Notes: generated by a model not told the origin, from the sequence alone. Numbered from the stretch's first letter, positions 1 to 8,159 are shown. The stretch is 11,027 nucleotides of DNA from Pseudomonadota bacterium (GCA_023428645.1 JAEYXD010000156.1:1-11027); one strand, 5' to 3'. Made by a program: numbers and translations.

Positions 1-591
1 GATGTCCTCCTTGCGCGGGCTCGACATCTGCGGAAAACGCCGCTTCAACGCATCGACGACTCTCTGCGTGTCGTCGACCGACAGCGTCGTTTGTGTGACG
101 AACGCGAGCCGCGCGGGATCGCGCACGTCGATGCGTTCGACATCCTCGGGCGTCTCGACGAGCAGGATGCGCCCGCCGTGCGAGGTGTCGAACTGCCCCA
201 TCGTGCCTTCGACTTCGGGATGACCCTCGTGGCCGATCAGCACGACATCCAGGCCCTCGCGCGCGTAGCGGGCCACTTCCATGTGCACCTTCGTCACGAG
301 CGGACAGGTCGCATCGAATACCTTCAACGCGCGGCGCTTTGCTTCGTCCTGAACGGCTCGCGACACGCCATGCGCGCTGAAGATGACGGTCGCATCGTCG
401 GGCACTTCGTGCAGCTCCTCGACGAACACGGCGCCCAGGTTGCGCAGCCGCTCGACGACGTAGCGGTTGTGCACGACTTCGTGGCGCACGTAGATCGGCG
501 CGCCGAACAGCTCGATCGCCCGCTCGACGATGTCGATCGCGCGATCGACGCCGGCGCAAAAGCCGCGGGGGTTGGCGAGAAGGATCTGCAT
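1..591 (-). CDS. ispH: 4-hydroxy-3-methylbut-2-enyl diphosphate reductase, 3' end cut by window edge
   Basis: IspH (LytB) is the 4Fe-4S enzyme of the last MEP-pathway step, reducing HMBPP to IPP and DMAPP in the cytoplasm. The first 197 residues are present; the family usually has about 310-320. The N-terminus reads MQILLANPRGFCAG and is nearly identical to the E. coli protein as I recall it. Visible conserved residues are cluster ligands Cys12 and Cys96, substrate-pocket His41, His74 and His124, catalytic Glu126 (in HPEVEG), and the TQTTLSVDD segment at about 166-174. The frame is open to base 1 and ends in SPRKEDI, so the third cluster cysteine should be the next codon, just outside the window. 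The ATG at 591 lies 4 nt after the lspA stop, which suggests translational coupling at the end of the murJ-ribF-ileS-lspA-ispH cluster. The identification is secure. Confidence 0.97.
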   Translation of the reverse strand, partial: MQILLANPRGFCAGVDRAIDIVERAIELFGAPIYVRHEVVHNRYVVERLRNLGAVFVEELHEVPDDATVIFSAHGVSRAVQDEAKRRALKVFDATCPLVTKVHMEVARYAREGLDVVLIGHEGHPEVEGTMGQFDTSHGGRILLVETPEDVERIDVRDPARLAFVTQTTLSVDDTQRVVDALKRRFPQMSSPRKEDI

Positions 592-595
592 CGAG

Positions 596-1150
596 TTACC
601 GTCCGTCGTTCGCGGTGCGCCGCTCGCCCGCCTTCTTCTCGCGGCCGCTTTCGAGAAAGGCATCGATCAGCAAGCAACCGGCCCCGATCGAGATCGCCGT
701 GTCGGCCACGTTGAACGCGGGGAAGTACCAGTCCTTCCAGTGGAAGTAGATGAAGTCGATGACATAGGAATGCCACACGCGGTCGATGACGTTGCCGAGC
801 GCGCCGCCGAGCACGAGCGACAAGCCGATCGCGAGGATGAGCTGCTCGGAAGTACGAATCCTCCGCAGCCACAGCATCAGCACGACGCTCACGATGAGCG
901 CGAGCGCGATGAAAAACCAGCGCTGCCAGCCGCCAGCGTCGTGCAGCATGCTGAAGGCGGCGCCGCGATTCTCGAGATAGACGATGTCGAGAATCGGCAG
1001 CAGTTGAATGCTGCTCTGCATCTTCACCGAGCCGACGACGAGCGCCTTCGTCACCTGATCGAGGATGACGACGAAAAACGACAGCCACAGCCAATTGCTC
1101 GCGCCGCGAGTCGGCGTGAACCAAACCTTGGACAATGCGTTATCGGCCAT
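596..1150 (-). CDS. lspA: Lipoprotein signal peptidase (signal peptidase II)
   Basis: LspA is the inner-membrane aspartyl protease that cleaves the signal peptide of diacylglyceryl-modified prolipoproteins just before the lipobox cysteine. The protein has 184 residues, slightly longer than the usual ~165 because of a charged C-terminal tail (REKKAGERRTANDGR). Family motifs appear in order: DQVTK at 31-35 in the first membrane segment, NRGAAF at 61-66, GNVIDR at 119-124 with catalytic Asp123, and FNVAD at 146-150 with catalytic Asp150. Four hydrophobic segments are visible, at roughly 20-40, 78-96, 104-121 and 148-165. The ATG at 1150 has a good ribosome-binding site (AGAGG, complement of 1156-1160, 5 nt upstream). 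The gene begins 40 nt after ileS and ends 4 nt before ispH. The direct lspA-ispH junction lacks the fkpB found between them in enterobacteria. Confidence 0.97.
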   Translation of the reverse strand: MADNALSKVWFTPTRGASNWLWLSFFVVILDQVTKALVVGSVKMQSSIQLLPILDIVYLENRGAAFSMLHDAGGWQRWFFIALALIVSVVLMLWLRRIRTSEQLILAIGLSLVLGGALGNVIDRVWHSYVIDFIYFHWKDWYFPAFNVADTAISIGAGCLLIDAFLESGREKKAGERRTANDGR

Positions 1151-1190
1151 CAGTGCCTCTCGGCTCGGCGCCCTGCGCCATTGCTACCCA

Positions 1191-3995
1191 TCACGACCAG
1201 CGCCGCGTTTCGCCCGGTCCCACGACGTTCGTGACGCAGCGCCCACACAATTCCGGATGGTCGCGGTCGGCGCCGACATCCGGACGCTTGTGCCAGCACC
1301 GCACGCACTTGCCGTGCTCGCTCGCCCGCACGACGACCCACGCTGCATTGCGCTCGCCCTCTTCCGCGGGCACCGCATTCGCGGGCCGTTCGGCTGCCGG
1401 GTGGACGCGCGCCTCCGACGTGATGAACGCAAACCGCAGCTCGTCGCCGAACATCGCGAGCGTACGCTCGAGCTCCTGCGTGCAGTAGAGGTCGACTTCC
1501 GCATCGAGCGGCCCGCCGATCGCGCCGCTGTTGCGCAGCTTCTCGAGCTCGCGCGCGACCGCCGAACGAACCCCGAACACGGCGTCCCAATCGATCGCGA
1601 GCGGCGCGTTCGCGCCGACCGGCAGCTCGAGCCAGGTGTGCAGAAACACGGATTCGTCGCGCGTTCCCGGCATGTAACGCCAGATCTCGTCCGCGGTGAA
1701 CGACAGGATCGGCGCGAGCCAACGCACCATCGCCTCGATGATCCAGTACATCGCGGTCTGCGCCGAGCGGCGCGGCAAGGATTGCTTGCCGGTCGTGTAC
1801 AGGCGGTCCTTCAGCACGTCGAGATAGAAACCACCCATGTCGACGCTGCAGAAGTTGTGCACCTTCTGATAGATCAGATGGAACTGGTAGTTGCGGTACG
1901 CATCGACCAGCTCTTCCTGCAATTCGAGCGTGCGCTTCAGGGCCCAGCGATCGACGGCGACCAGCTCCTCGACCGCGACTTGATCGCGCGTCGGATCGAA
2001 GCCGTCGAGATTGCCGAGCAGGAAGCGCGCGGTATTGCGAATACGGCGGTAGGACTCGGCGACGCGCTTCAGGATCTCGTCCGACAAGCTCATCTCGTTC
2101 GAGTAGTCGGTCGCGGCGATCCACAGCCGCAGCACGTCGGCGCCGAGGGTGCCGACGACCTTCTGCGGCACGATCACGTTGCCGAGCGACTTCGACATCT
2201 TGCGGCCCTTGTCGTCGATCGTGAATCCGTGCGTCAGCACGGCGCGATACGGCGCGCGCTCGTGCAGCGCGACCGACGTGAGCAGCGAGCTGTGGAACCA
2301 GCCGCGATGCTGATCCGAGCCTTCCAGATACAGATCCGCGGGCGCCGTGATCTGCGGGTAGATGCTGCTGACGGCATGATGACCAACGCCCGAATCGAAC
2401 CAGACGTCCATGATGTCCGTGACTTTCTCGTACTCCGGTGCTTCCGCGCCGAGCAGCTGCACGGGGTCGAGCGTCTCCCAGGCATCGATGCCGTCCTTCT
2501 CGACGATCGCCGCGACCTTGTCGAGCAGCTCCGCGGAGCGCGGATGCAGCTCGCCCGTCGCGCGATGCGTGAACAGCGCGATCGGCACGCCCCACACGCG
2601 CTGGCGTGAGATACACCAGTCGGGACGATCGGCGATCATGTTGCCGATGCGGCTCTCGCCCCAGCCCGGCATCCACTTCACCCGGCCGATCTCACGCAGC
2701 GCCGCGGTCCGCAGCCCCGCCTGATCCATGCCGATGAACCACTGCGCGGTCGCGCGGAAGATCACCGGCGTCTTGTGACGCCAGCAGTGCGGATAGCTGT
2801 GCTGCAACGTTTCCTGTTTCAGCAAGCGGCCGCGCTCGACGAGCACTTCGATCACGTGCTTGTTCGCATCGAACACGCGCTCGCCTTCGAACAGCGGCGT
2901 GCCGATCACGAAGCGGCCGTCGCTGCCGACGGGATTGTCGATCGGCAGCTTGTACTTCAGGCCGACGACGTAGTCTTCCTGGCCGTGGCCCGGCGCCGTA
3001 TGCACTGCGCCCGTGCCGGCTTCGAGGGTCACGTGATCGCCGAGGATCACCGGAACGATGCGCTCGTAGAACGGATGCTGCAGCCGCAACCCTTCGAGCT
3101 GGTCGCCCTTCGCGGTGCCGAGGCGCTGTGCTTCCGTGAGGCCGGCACGCGCGAGCACGGCGGCGCTCAGGTCTTCGGCCAGCACGAGCAGCTCGGCGCC
3201 GACATCGACCAGGACGTAGCGAATCTCGGGACCGAGCGCGACGGCTTGATTCGCCGGCAGCGTCCATGGAGTCGTCGTCCAGATCACGACGCTCGCGGGC
3301 TTGTCGATGCTCGCGACACCGAAGCGGCGCGCGAGCTCGGCAGTGTCCTCGAATGCGAACTTCACATCGATCGCGGGCGAGGACTTGTTCTCGTATTCGA
3401 CTTCCGCTTCCGCCAGCGCCGAGCGGCAGTCGAGACACCAATGCACCGGCTTCAGGCCCTTGTAGACGTGGCCGTTGCGCAGAATCTGCGCGAGCGCGCG
3501 CAATTGCTCGGCTTCGTACTTCGGCATCATCGTCAGATAAGGACGATCCCAATCGCCGAGCACGCCGAGACGCTTGAAGTCCTCGCGCTGGCCGTTCACC
3601 TGCTCCATCGCGTATTCGCGACAGGCCTGGCGGAACGCGCGCGGATCGAGCTTGCGAATCTCCTTGCCGCGCAGCTTTTCGATCTGATGCTCGATCGGCA
3701 GGCCGTGACAGTCCCAGCCGGGCACGTACGGCGCGTCGCAGCCGTCGAGCGAGCGCGACTTCACGACGATGTCCTTCAGCACCTTGTTGATCGCGTGCCC
3801 GAGATGGATCGCGCCGTTCGCGTACGGCGGGCCATCGAGCAGCACGAACTTCTTGCGGCCGCGCGCACGCTCGCGAATCTTCCCGTAGAGGTCGCCCTCC
3901 TCCCAGCGCTTCAGCTGGTCGGGCTCACGACGCGCCAGATCCGCCTTCATCGGGAAGTCGGTCTGAGGAAGATTGATCGTCTGTTTGTAATCCAT
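1191..3995 (-). CDS. ileS: Isoleucyl-tRNA synthetase
   Basis: A class I aminoacyl-tRNA synthetase that charges tRNA-Ile and edits mischarged valine. It has 934 residues, close to the 938 of E. coli. The HIGH signature is HLGH at 64-67, within PPYANGAIHLGH. The CP1 editing domain spans about 200-400, with TTTPWTLPAN at 240-249 and GTGAVHTAPGHGQEDY ending at Asp341, the expected editing aspartate. KMSKS is at 599-603. The C-terminal zinc finger has Cys897, Cys900, Cys917 and Cys920, in CVRC and CGRC. The start was set at ATG 3995 (MDYKQTINLPQTDFPMK), which aligns with the E. coli N-terminus; an in-frame TTG at 4016 would add only seven residues. It lies 30 nt after ribF and 40 nt before lspA. 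With HIGH, KMSKS and the zinc ligands all intact it should be active, and it looks like the E. coli-type enzyme rather than the mupirocin-resistant form. Confidence 0.98.
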   Translation of the reverse strand: MDYKQTINLPQTDFPMKADLARREPDQLKRWEEGDLYGKIRERARGRKKFVLLDGPPYANGAIHLGHAINKVLKDIVVKSRSLDGCDAPYVPGWDCHGLPIEHQIEKLRGKEIRKLDPRAFRQACREYAMEQVNGQREDFKRLGVLGDWDRPYLTMMPKYEAEQLRALAQILRNGHVYKGLKPVHWCLDCRSALAEAEVEYENKSSPAIDVKFAFEDTAELARRFGVASIDKPASVVIWTTTPWTLPANQAVALGPEIRYVLVDVGAELLVLAEDLSAAVLARAGLTEAQRLGTAKGDQLEGLRLQHPFYERIVPVILGDHVTLEAGTGAVHTAPGHGQEDYVVGLKYKLPIDNPVGSDGRFVIGTPLFEGERVFDANKHVIEVLVERGRLLKQETLQHSYPHCWRHKTPVIFRATAQWFIGMDQAGLRTAALREIGRVKWMPGWGESRIGNMIADRPDWCISRQRVWGVPIALFTHRATGELHPRSAELLDKVAAIVEKDGIDAWETLDPVQLLGAEAPEYEKVTDIMDVWFDSGVGHHAVSSIYPQITAPADLYLEGSDQHRGWFHSSLLTSVALHERAPYRAVLTHGFTIDDKGRKMSKSLGNVIVPQKVVGTLGADVLRLWIAATDYSNEMSLSDEILKRVAESYRRIRNTARFLLGNLDGFDPTRDQVAVEELVAVDRWALKRTLELQEELVDAYRNYQFHLIYQKVHNFCSVDMGGFYLDVLKDRLYTTGKQSLPRRSAQTAMYWIIEAMVRWLAPILSFTADEIWRYMPGTRDESVFLHTWLELPVGANAPLAIDWDAVFGVRSAVARELEKLRNSGAIGGPLDAEVDLYCTQELERTLAMFGDELRFAFITSEARVHPAAERPANAVPAEEGERNAAWVVVRASEHGKCVRCWHKRPDVGADRDHPELCGRCVTNVVGPGETRRWS

Positions 3996-4025
3996 GCTCA
4001 AGTTACGAACCACCAATCACAATCG

Positions 4026-4955
4026 CTAAGCGCCGGCCAGGATGGCGCGCGCTTGCGCCGCATCCCGGTGCATCTGCTCGACGAGCTCGTCCATCGACGC
4101 GAACCACAGCTCGTCGCGCAGCCGCGCGATGAAATCCACGTGCACGTGCTGGCGATACAGATCGCCATTGAAATCGAAGACGTGCGCTTCGAGCAGCAGC
4201 TCCTTGCCGTTGACCGCGGGCCGCGTGCCGAGGCTCGCGACGCCCGGCGCATTCACGAGCCCGGCGCCGGACACACGCACGGCGAAGATACCGGCGATCG
4301 GGGTCGCGCGGCGCTGCAGCCGCAGATTCGCCGTCGGATAGCCGAGCTTGCGCCCGAGCCGCTGACCGGCGATCACCTTACCCGTAATGCGATAAGGCCG
4401 CCCGAGATACTTCGCCGCCTGCTGCACGTCGCCGGCCAGCAGGACCTCGCGAATGAGCGAGCTGCTGACACGCACGCCGTCCACTGCGAACGGCGGCACT
4501 TCGGTCACCTCGAAGCCGTTCGCCGGCCCCATCGCGCGCAGCGTCTCGATACTGCCCTCGTTGCCGCGCGCGAAGCGAAAATCGTGGCCGACGACGATGT
4601 GCCGGATGCCGAGCGCCTGCACGAGCAGGCGCTCGACGAACGCTTCCGGCGGCGTCTGCCGCATGCGCTCGTCGAACCGCAGGCAGACGAACCGATCCAC
4701 ACCGTACGCCGCGAGCGCGTCGAAGCGCTCGCGAAATCGCGTCAGCCGCCCCGGCGGCGCGTCCGGGTTGAAATACTCACGCGGGGTCGGCTCGAACGAC
4801 ACCACGACGGCCGGCAATCCATACTCGCGCGCCCGCTCGCCCAGGACGCGGATCATCTCCTGATGCCCGAGATGAATGCCGTCGAACGCGCCGATCGTCA
4901 GCACGCAACCACGATGTCGTGGGCGCAAATTGTGTAGGCCCCGCACGAAATCCAT
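4026..4955 (-). CDS. ribF: Bifunctional riboflavin kinase / FAD synthetase
   Basis: RibF phosphorylates riboflavin to FMN and adenylylates FMN to FAD in the cytoplasm. The protein has 309 residues (E. coli 313). The N-terminal nucleotidyltransferase domain carries GAFDGIHLGH at 22-31, the VGHDFRFARG segment at 122-131 and VSSSLIRE at 163-170. The C-terminal riboflavin kinase domain carries GQRLGRKLGYPTANL at 197-211, the GTRP turn at 243-246 and LEAHVFDFNGDLY at 255-267. The residue after GTRP is Ala where I would expect Thr, a minor substitution. The reading frame stays open far upstream, but ATG 4955 gives the family-length N-terminus; a TTGAGG-like element lies about 12 nt before it. The gap from murJ is 50 nt. 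ribF next to ileS is a widely conserved proteobacterial pair. Confidence 0.97.
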   Translation of the reverse strand: MDFVRGLHNLRPRHRGCVLTIGAFDGIHLGHQEMIRVLGERAREYGLPAVVVSFEPTPREYFNPDAPPGRLTRFRERFDALAAYGVDRFVCLRFDERMRQTPPEAFVERLLVQALGIRHIVVGHDFRFARGNEGSIETLRAMGPANGFEVTEVPPFAVDGVRVSSSLIREVLLAGDVQQAAKYLGRPYRITGKVIAGQRLGRKLGYPTANLRLQRRATPIAGIFAVRVSGAGLVNAPGVASLGTRPAVNGKELLLEAHVFDFNGDLYRQHVHVDFIARLRDELWFASMDELVEQMHRDAAQARAILAGA

Positions 4956-5005
4956 CGCGGCCGCGTACCTCAAGTTAGGGAGCGCGGCATTATAGGTGAG
5001 CCCGG

Positions 5006-6604
5006 TCACCCCTGGGCGCGCTCTCTCGCGACCGTCGGCGGCTGCAGGCGGAATTGCGCACCGCGTGCGCCGAACAGCCACAAGCACCCGAAATAGACAC
5101 CGCTGCCGCCCGCCACGAGCGCAGTGAGCCAGAGCACCTGCCGCGCGTTCGAGACCGCCAGCCACGCCTCGAGCCGCCCGCCAAACCACCACAGGAACAG
5201 CGCCATCACGCCGCTCGCCGCGACGATGCGCGCCAGCATGCGGCGGTTGCCCGCATCACCGTACAGCACCCGGCTGCGGCGCAGGCCCCGATACAGCCAC
5301 GCTGCATTGAACAGCGCACCGATGCCGTTCGTGAGCGCGAGCAGCACGTGCATCCCGGGCAGCTGATGCTGATCCGTCGCGAACAATGCGGCGATCGCGA
5401 GCACGTTCAAGCCCATCGTCAACCCCAGGGCTTGCAGCGCGATGCGCACGGGGCTCTTCGTGTCCTGCCGGGCGTAATAGCCGGGCGCGAGCACCTTGAT
5501 CAGGCTCCAGCCGAGCAAGGCGAACGAGAAGGCCATGAGCGCGACGCGCGTCATCTCGACGTCCAGCGCCGTGAATTCCCCGTGGTGATAGATGACGACC
5601 GTGAGCGGCCCCGCGAGCACGAACAGCGCGACGGCCGCCGGAATGACGATCAGGCACACCAGACGCAGCGCCCAGGCGAGCGTCGCCGCGAACTCGTCGG
5701 GCGACGAGCGCGCGTGATGCGCGGACAGGCTCGGCAGGATCACCGTGGCGAGCGCGATACTGAAGACGCCAAGCGGAAACTCGACGAGCCGATCGGCCGC
5801 ATAAAGCCAGGTCATGCTCGCATCCGCGAGCAAGGACGCGATCGCCGTGCTCAACATGATGCTGAGCTGCCCCATCGACGAGCCGATGATCGCCGGGCCC
5901 ATCAGCCGGCCGATGCGCCGCACGCCCTCGTGCCGCGGATTCCAGCGCGGCCGGCGCAGCACCCCCAGACGCAGGAGCGCGGGAACCTGCATCGCGACCT
6001 GCAGCAACCCGCCGACGAACACCCCGACCGCGAGCGCGACGACCGGGCGCGCGAAATGCGGCGAGACGAACGCGGCGAACACGATGATCGTGACGTTCAG
6101 CACCACGGAGCTGAACGCCGGCAGCGCGAACCTGTGATAGCTGTTCAGCACGCCGGCGGCGAGGGAGGTCAGCGAGACGAACACCAGATAGGGGAGCGTC
6201 CAGCGCAGCATCTCCGTCGCGAGCGCGAATTGGCCCGCGCCCTTCGCGATGAAGCCAGGCGCGCACAGCACGACGATGACCGGCGCGGCCAGCATGCCGA
6301 TCCCAGTCAGCGCGAACAGCGCGAGGCCGAGCGTCCCCGCGACCGAGTCGACGAGCGATTGCACCTCGTGCGTCGTGCGATTGGCGCGATATTCGGCGAC
6401 CACGGGCACGAAGGCCTGTGAAAACGCCCCTTCGGCGAACAAGCGGCGGAGCAGATTCGGGATCTGGTTCGCGAGGACGAAGACCTCGAGCGCGACCGTT
6501 GGAATCATCGCGAGCTGAATGATCTCGCGGATGAGCCCCGTCACCCGGGACAGCAGCGTCGTCGCACCGACGATGGCGGTGCTGCGGAAGAACGCGCGGC
6601 TCAT
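5006..6604 (-). CDS. murJ: Lipid II flippase MurJ (MviN)
   Basis: MurJ is the MOP-superfamily transporter that moves lipid II across the inner membrane for peptidoglycan synthesis. The protein has 532 residues (E. coli 511) and is hydrophobic throughout, as expected for about 14 transmembrane helices. Conserved features are visible: TLLSRVTGLIREI with Arg20 and Arg26 in the first helix, PNLLRRLFAEGAFSQAFVPV at 49-68 with Arg53, and ADRLVEFPLG at 270-279 with Arg272 and Glu275. The arginines correspond to the central cationic cavity studied in E. coli MurJ. The ATG at 6604 gives the expected N-terminus. No strong Shine-Dalgarno or clear sigma-70 promoter was found upstream in 6605-6776. It is the first gene of the five-gene minus-strand cluster and diverges from rpsT. 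Confidence 0.96.
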   Translation of the reverse strand: MSRAFFRSTAIVGATTLLSRVTGLIREIIQLAMIPTVALEVFVLANQIPNLLRRLFAEGAFSQAFVPVVAEYRANRTTHEVQSLVDSVAGTLGLALFALTGIGMLAAPVIVVLCAPGFIAKGAGQFALATEMLRWTLPYLVFVSLTSLAAGVLNSYHRFALPAFSSVVLNVTIIVFAAFVSPHFARPVVALAVGVFVGGLLQVAMQVPALLRLGVLRRPRWNPRHEGVRRIGRLMGPAIIGSSMGQLSIMLSTAIASLLADASMTWLYAADRLVEFPLGVFSIALATVILPSLSAHHARSSPDEFAATLAWALRLVCLIVIPAAVALFVLAGPLTVVIYHHGEFTALDVEMTRVALMAFSFALLGWSLIKVLAPGYYARQDTKSPVRIALQALGLTMGLNVLAIAALFATDQHQLPGMHVLLALTNGIGALFNAAWLYRGLRRSRVLYGDAGNRRMLARIVAASGVMALFLWWFGGRLEAWLAVSNARQVLWLTALVAGGSGVYFGCLWLFGARGAQFRLQPPTVARERAQG

Positions 6605-6672
6605 TCAGCCGGTAGGTGGAAGGTCGACATGGGGCGGCCATAGTACGGGAGAAGCGCTTGAACCTCCCCTCA

Positions 6673-6722
6673 CCCGAACCCCGCGCGACCTTTTCGGGCA
6701 CAAGAGGTGATGGCCGCTCTTG
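6673..6722. repeat. Two inverted repeats in the murJ-rpsT divergent region
   Basis: Two 6-bp inverted repeats lie side by side in the 172-nt gap between murJ and rpsT. The first is CCCGAA (6673-6678) with TTCGGG (6693-6698). The second is CAAGAG (6701-6706) with CTCTTG (6717-6722), separated by 10 nt. The second arm of the latter overlaps the candidate rpsT -35 element at 6720-6725, so it could be an operator or a leader hairpin. No T-run follows either repeat, so they are unlikely to be terminators. Short repeats in GC-rich DNA can arise by chance, and function is not established. Confidence 0.35.
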
Positions 6723-6748
6723 CCTTGGCGCCTTCACATCGGCAGAAT
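6720..6748 (+). promoter_or_regulatory. Candidate rpsT promoter
   Basis: A sigma-70-like pair fits by eye: -35 TTGCCT (6720-6725, four of six consensus bases), a 17-bp spacer, and -10 CAGAAT (6743-6748, four of six). Transcription would start near 6755, leaving a leader of about 22 nt with the GGAG ribosome-binding site at 6763-6766. Spacing and position suit rpsT, but each hexamer is only a moderate match. Confidence 0.4.
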
Positions 6749-6776
6749 CGCGCCTCTTTTTTGGAGTCCCTTGTCC

Positions 6777-7046
6777 GTGGCCAACATCAAGTCAGCCGAA
6801 AAGCGCGCTCGCCAGACCCTCAAACGCCGTGCCCGTAACGTGGCTGGCACGTCGCGACTGCGTACGGCGATCAAGACCGTCGTCACCGCAGTGAATGCGG
6901 GGAACAAGGAAGAAGCGGCTGCGAAGCTGAAGGCCGCAACGCCGATCATCGATTCGGCCGTGAACAAGGGCCTGATCCACCGCAACAAGGCGGCCCGCCA
7001 CAAGCGCGAGCTGAACGCCCGCGTCAAGGAGCTGGCGGCGAGCTGA
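6777..7046 (+). CDS. rpsT: 30S ribosomal protein S20, GTG start
   Basis: S20 binds 16S rRNA early in 30S assembly. The protein has 89 residues (E. coli 87). The N-terminus ANIKSAEKRARQ is typical of the family, and the protein is strongly basic and helical. No ATG lies at the family start. The best start is GTG at 6777, with GGAG at 6763-6766 ten bases upstream; an in-frame TTG at 6771 sits only four bases from that GGAG and would add two residues. An in-frame ATG at 6720 would add 19 residues unlike any S20 and lies inside the candidate promoter. E. coli rpsT is known to start at UUG, linked to feedback control of its own translation, so a non-AUG start fits. The gene is monocistronic, diverging from murJ and converging on obgE, with a terminator 31 nt after its stop. 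Confidence 0.95.
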   Translation: MANIKSAEKRARQTLKRRARNVAGTSRLRTAIKTVVTAVNAGNKEEAAAKLKAATPIIDSAVNKGLIHRNKAARHKRELNARVKELAAS

Positions 7047-7069
7047 TCGCCCCCGCGTACTTCGAATGC

Positions 7070-7099
7070 AAAAAAAACCGGGCCATGCCCGGTTTTTTT
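7070..7099. terminator. Bidirectional intrinsic terminator between rpsT and obgE
   Basis: The stem CCGGGC (7078-7083) and GCCCGG (7087-7092) closes a 3-nt loop. An A-tract (7070-7077) lies on the left and a T-tract (7093-7099) on the right. The hairpin therefore works as a Rho-independent terminator in both directions, ending rpsT on plus and obgE on minus. The obgE stop codon (7098-7100) overlaps the T-tract edge, so obgE has almost no 3' untranslated sequence before the hairpin. Confidence 0.9.
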
Positions 7100-8138
7100 A
7101 TGCCTGCTTTGCCGCGGCCTCGTCGGCGTCGATCTCTTCGATCCGCGTCATGAGGGCCTGGCACAGCGCGTCCGTCCCGACCCGCGCCAGACCCGAAATC
7201 CGGTAGACCGGCCCTTTCCACCGCAGCCGTCGCACGATCTCCTTGCAGCGCTTCTCGGCCTCTTCCGGGGCGAGCTGGTCGACCTTGTTCAACACGAGCC
7301 AGCGCTCCTTCTTCGCGAGCCCAGCGTCGAATTTCTTGAGCTCCGCGATGATCGAGCGGGCATCCTCGACCGGGTCCGCTTCCGGGTCCGGCGGCAGGAC
7401 ATCCACCAGATGCAGCAGCACGCGGGTACGCTGAAGATGCTTCAGGAAGCGAATCCCCAGCCCGGCGCCCTCCGCGGCCCCCTCGATCAGGCCCGGGATG
7501 TCCGCCATCACGAAACTGCGGTGAACCCCCACGGAAACGACGCCGAGGTTCGGGTGCAAGGTGGTGAACGGATAGTCGGCAACTTTCGGCTTTGCCGCCG
7601 AAACCGCGCGAATCAGGGTCGATTTGCCGGCATTGGGCAGTCCCAGCAGACCGACGTCCGCCATGACCTTCAGCTCGAGCCGCAGATCGCGCTTTTCTCC
7701 CGGCAGGCCAGGCATGGCCTTGCGCGGGGTGCGATTCGTGCTGCTCTTGTACCGGGCGTTGCCCCAACCGCCTTTACCGCCCTTGGACACGAGCAGCCGC
7801 TGCCCTGCCTCGGTCAGATCGCCCAACTGCTCCTGCGTGTCGACGTCGACGACGACCGTGCCGATCGGGACCGGGACTTCCAGGTCCTCCCCGCCCGCGC
7901 CCGTGCAGTCGTTGCCGGAGCCTGGCTGGCCGTTCGGCGCACGAAACGCACGGTGATAGCGGAAATCCGCGAGCGTATTGATGCCCTGCTTCGCGACCAG
8001 GTAGATGTCCGCGCCCTTGCCGCCGTCGCCGCCATCGGGGCCGCCGAAAGGAATGAATTTCTCGCGCCGAAAGCTGACCGCGCCGCGCCCGCCGTGCCCG
8101 GCTTGAACTTTGATTTCTGCTTCGTCGACGAAACGCAT
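7098..8138 (-). CDS. obgE: Obg-family GTPase (ObgE/CgtA)
   Basis: Obg is an essential GTPase that binds the 50S subunit and acts in late ribosome assembly and the stringent response. The protein has 346 residues, shorter than E. coli (390) because the acidic C-terminal tail is mostly absent, leaving IDADEAAAKQA. The N-terminal glycine-rich Obg fold covers about 1-158, including GGPDGGDGGKGADIYL. The G domain follows with G1 GLPNAGKST, switch I PFTT, G3 DIPG and G4 NKVD. G5 is expected as ISA, but here the segment reads RISGLARVGTD. The start is ATG 8138 (MRFVDEAEIKVQAG), matching the family; a further 64 codons are open upstream but cross the rpmA terminator. Only a weak ribosome-binding site (GGTGAAG, about 13 nt away) is visible. 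Gene order rplU-rpmA-obgE is conserved across many bacteria. Confidence 0.97.
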   Translation of the reverse strand: MRFVDEAEIKVQAGHGGRGAVSFRREKFIPFGGPDGGDGGKGADIYLVAKQGINTLADFRYHRAFRAPNGQPGSGNDCTGAGGEDLEVPVPIGTVVVDVDTQEQLGDLTEAGQRLLVSKGGKGGWGNARYKSSTNRTPRKAMPGLPGEKRDLRLELKVMADVGLLGLPNAGKSTLIRAVSAAKPKVADYPFTTLHPNLGVVSVGVHRSFVMADIPGLIEGAAEGAGLGIRFLKHLQRTRVLLHLVDVLPPDPEADPVEDARSIIAELKKFDAGLAKKERWLVLNKVDQLAPEEAEKRCKEIVRRLRWKGPVYRISGLARVGTDALCQALMTRIEEIDADEAAAKQA

Positions 8139-8159
8139 GGCTTTATATGCTTCACCAAC

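Noticed and set aside
1065..2609. A 514-codon plus-strand open frame opposite lspA and ileS
   Set aside because: Arg/Asp/Ala/His-rich shadow of the ileS codons, with no recognisable protein features.
2775..4937. A 720-codon plus-strand open frame opposite ileS and ribF
   Set aside because: It is antisense to two complete, motif-verified genes. Long antisense frames are expected in high-GC DNA, and its residues show no domain.
4956..5192. N-terminal extension of RibF to an upstream start
   Set aside because: The extension overlaps the end of murJ, and the RibF family begins at the MDFVRGL equivalent.
5054..6421. A 455-codon plus-strand open frame opposite murJ
   Set aside because: Low-complexity charged translation (Arg, Glu, Gln, His) antisense to a clear membrane protein.
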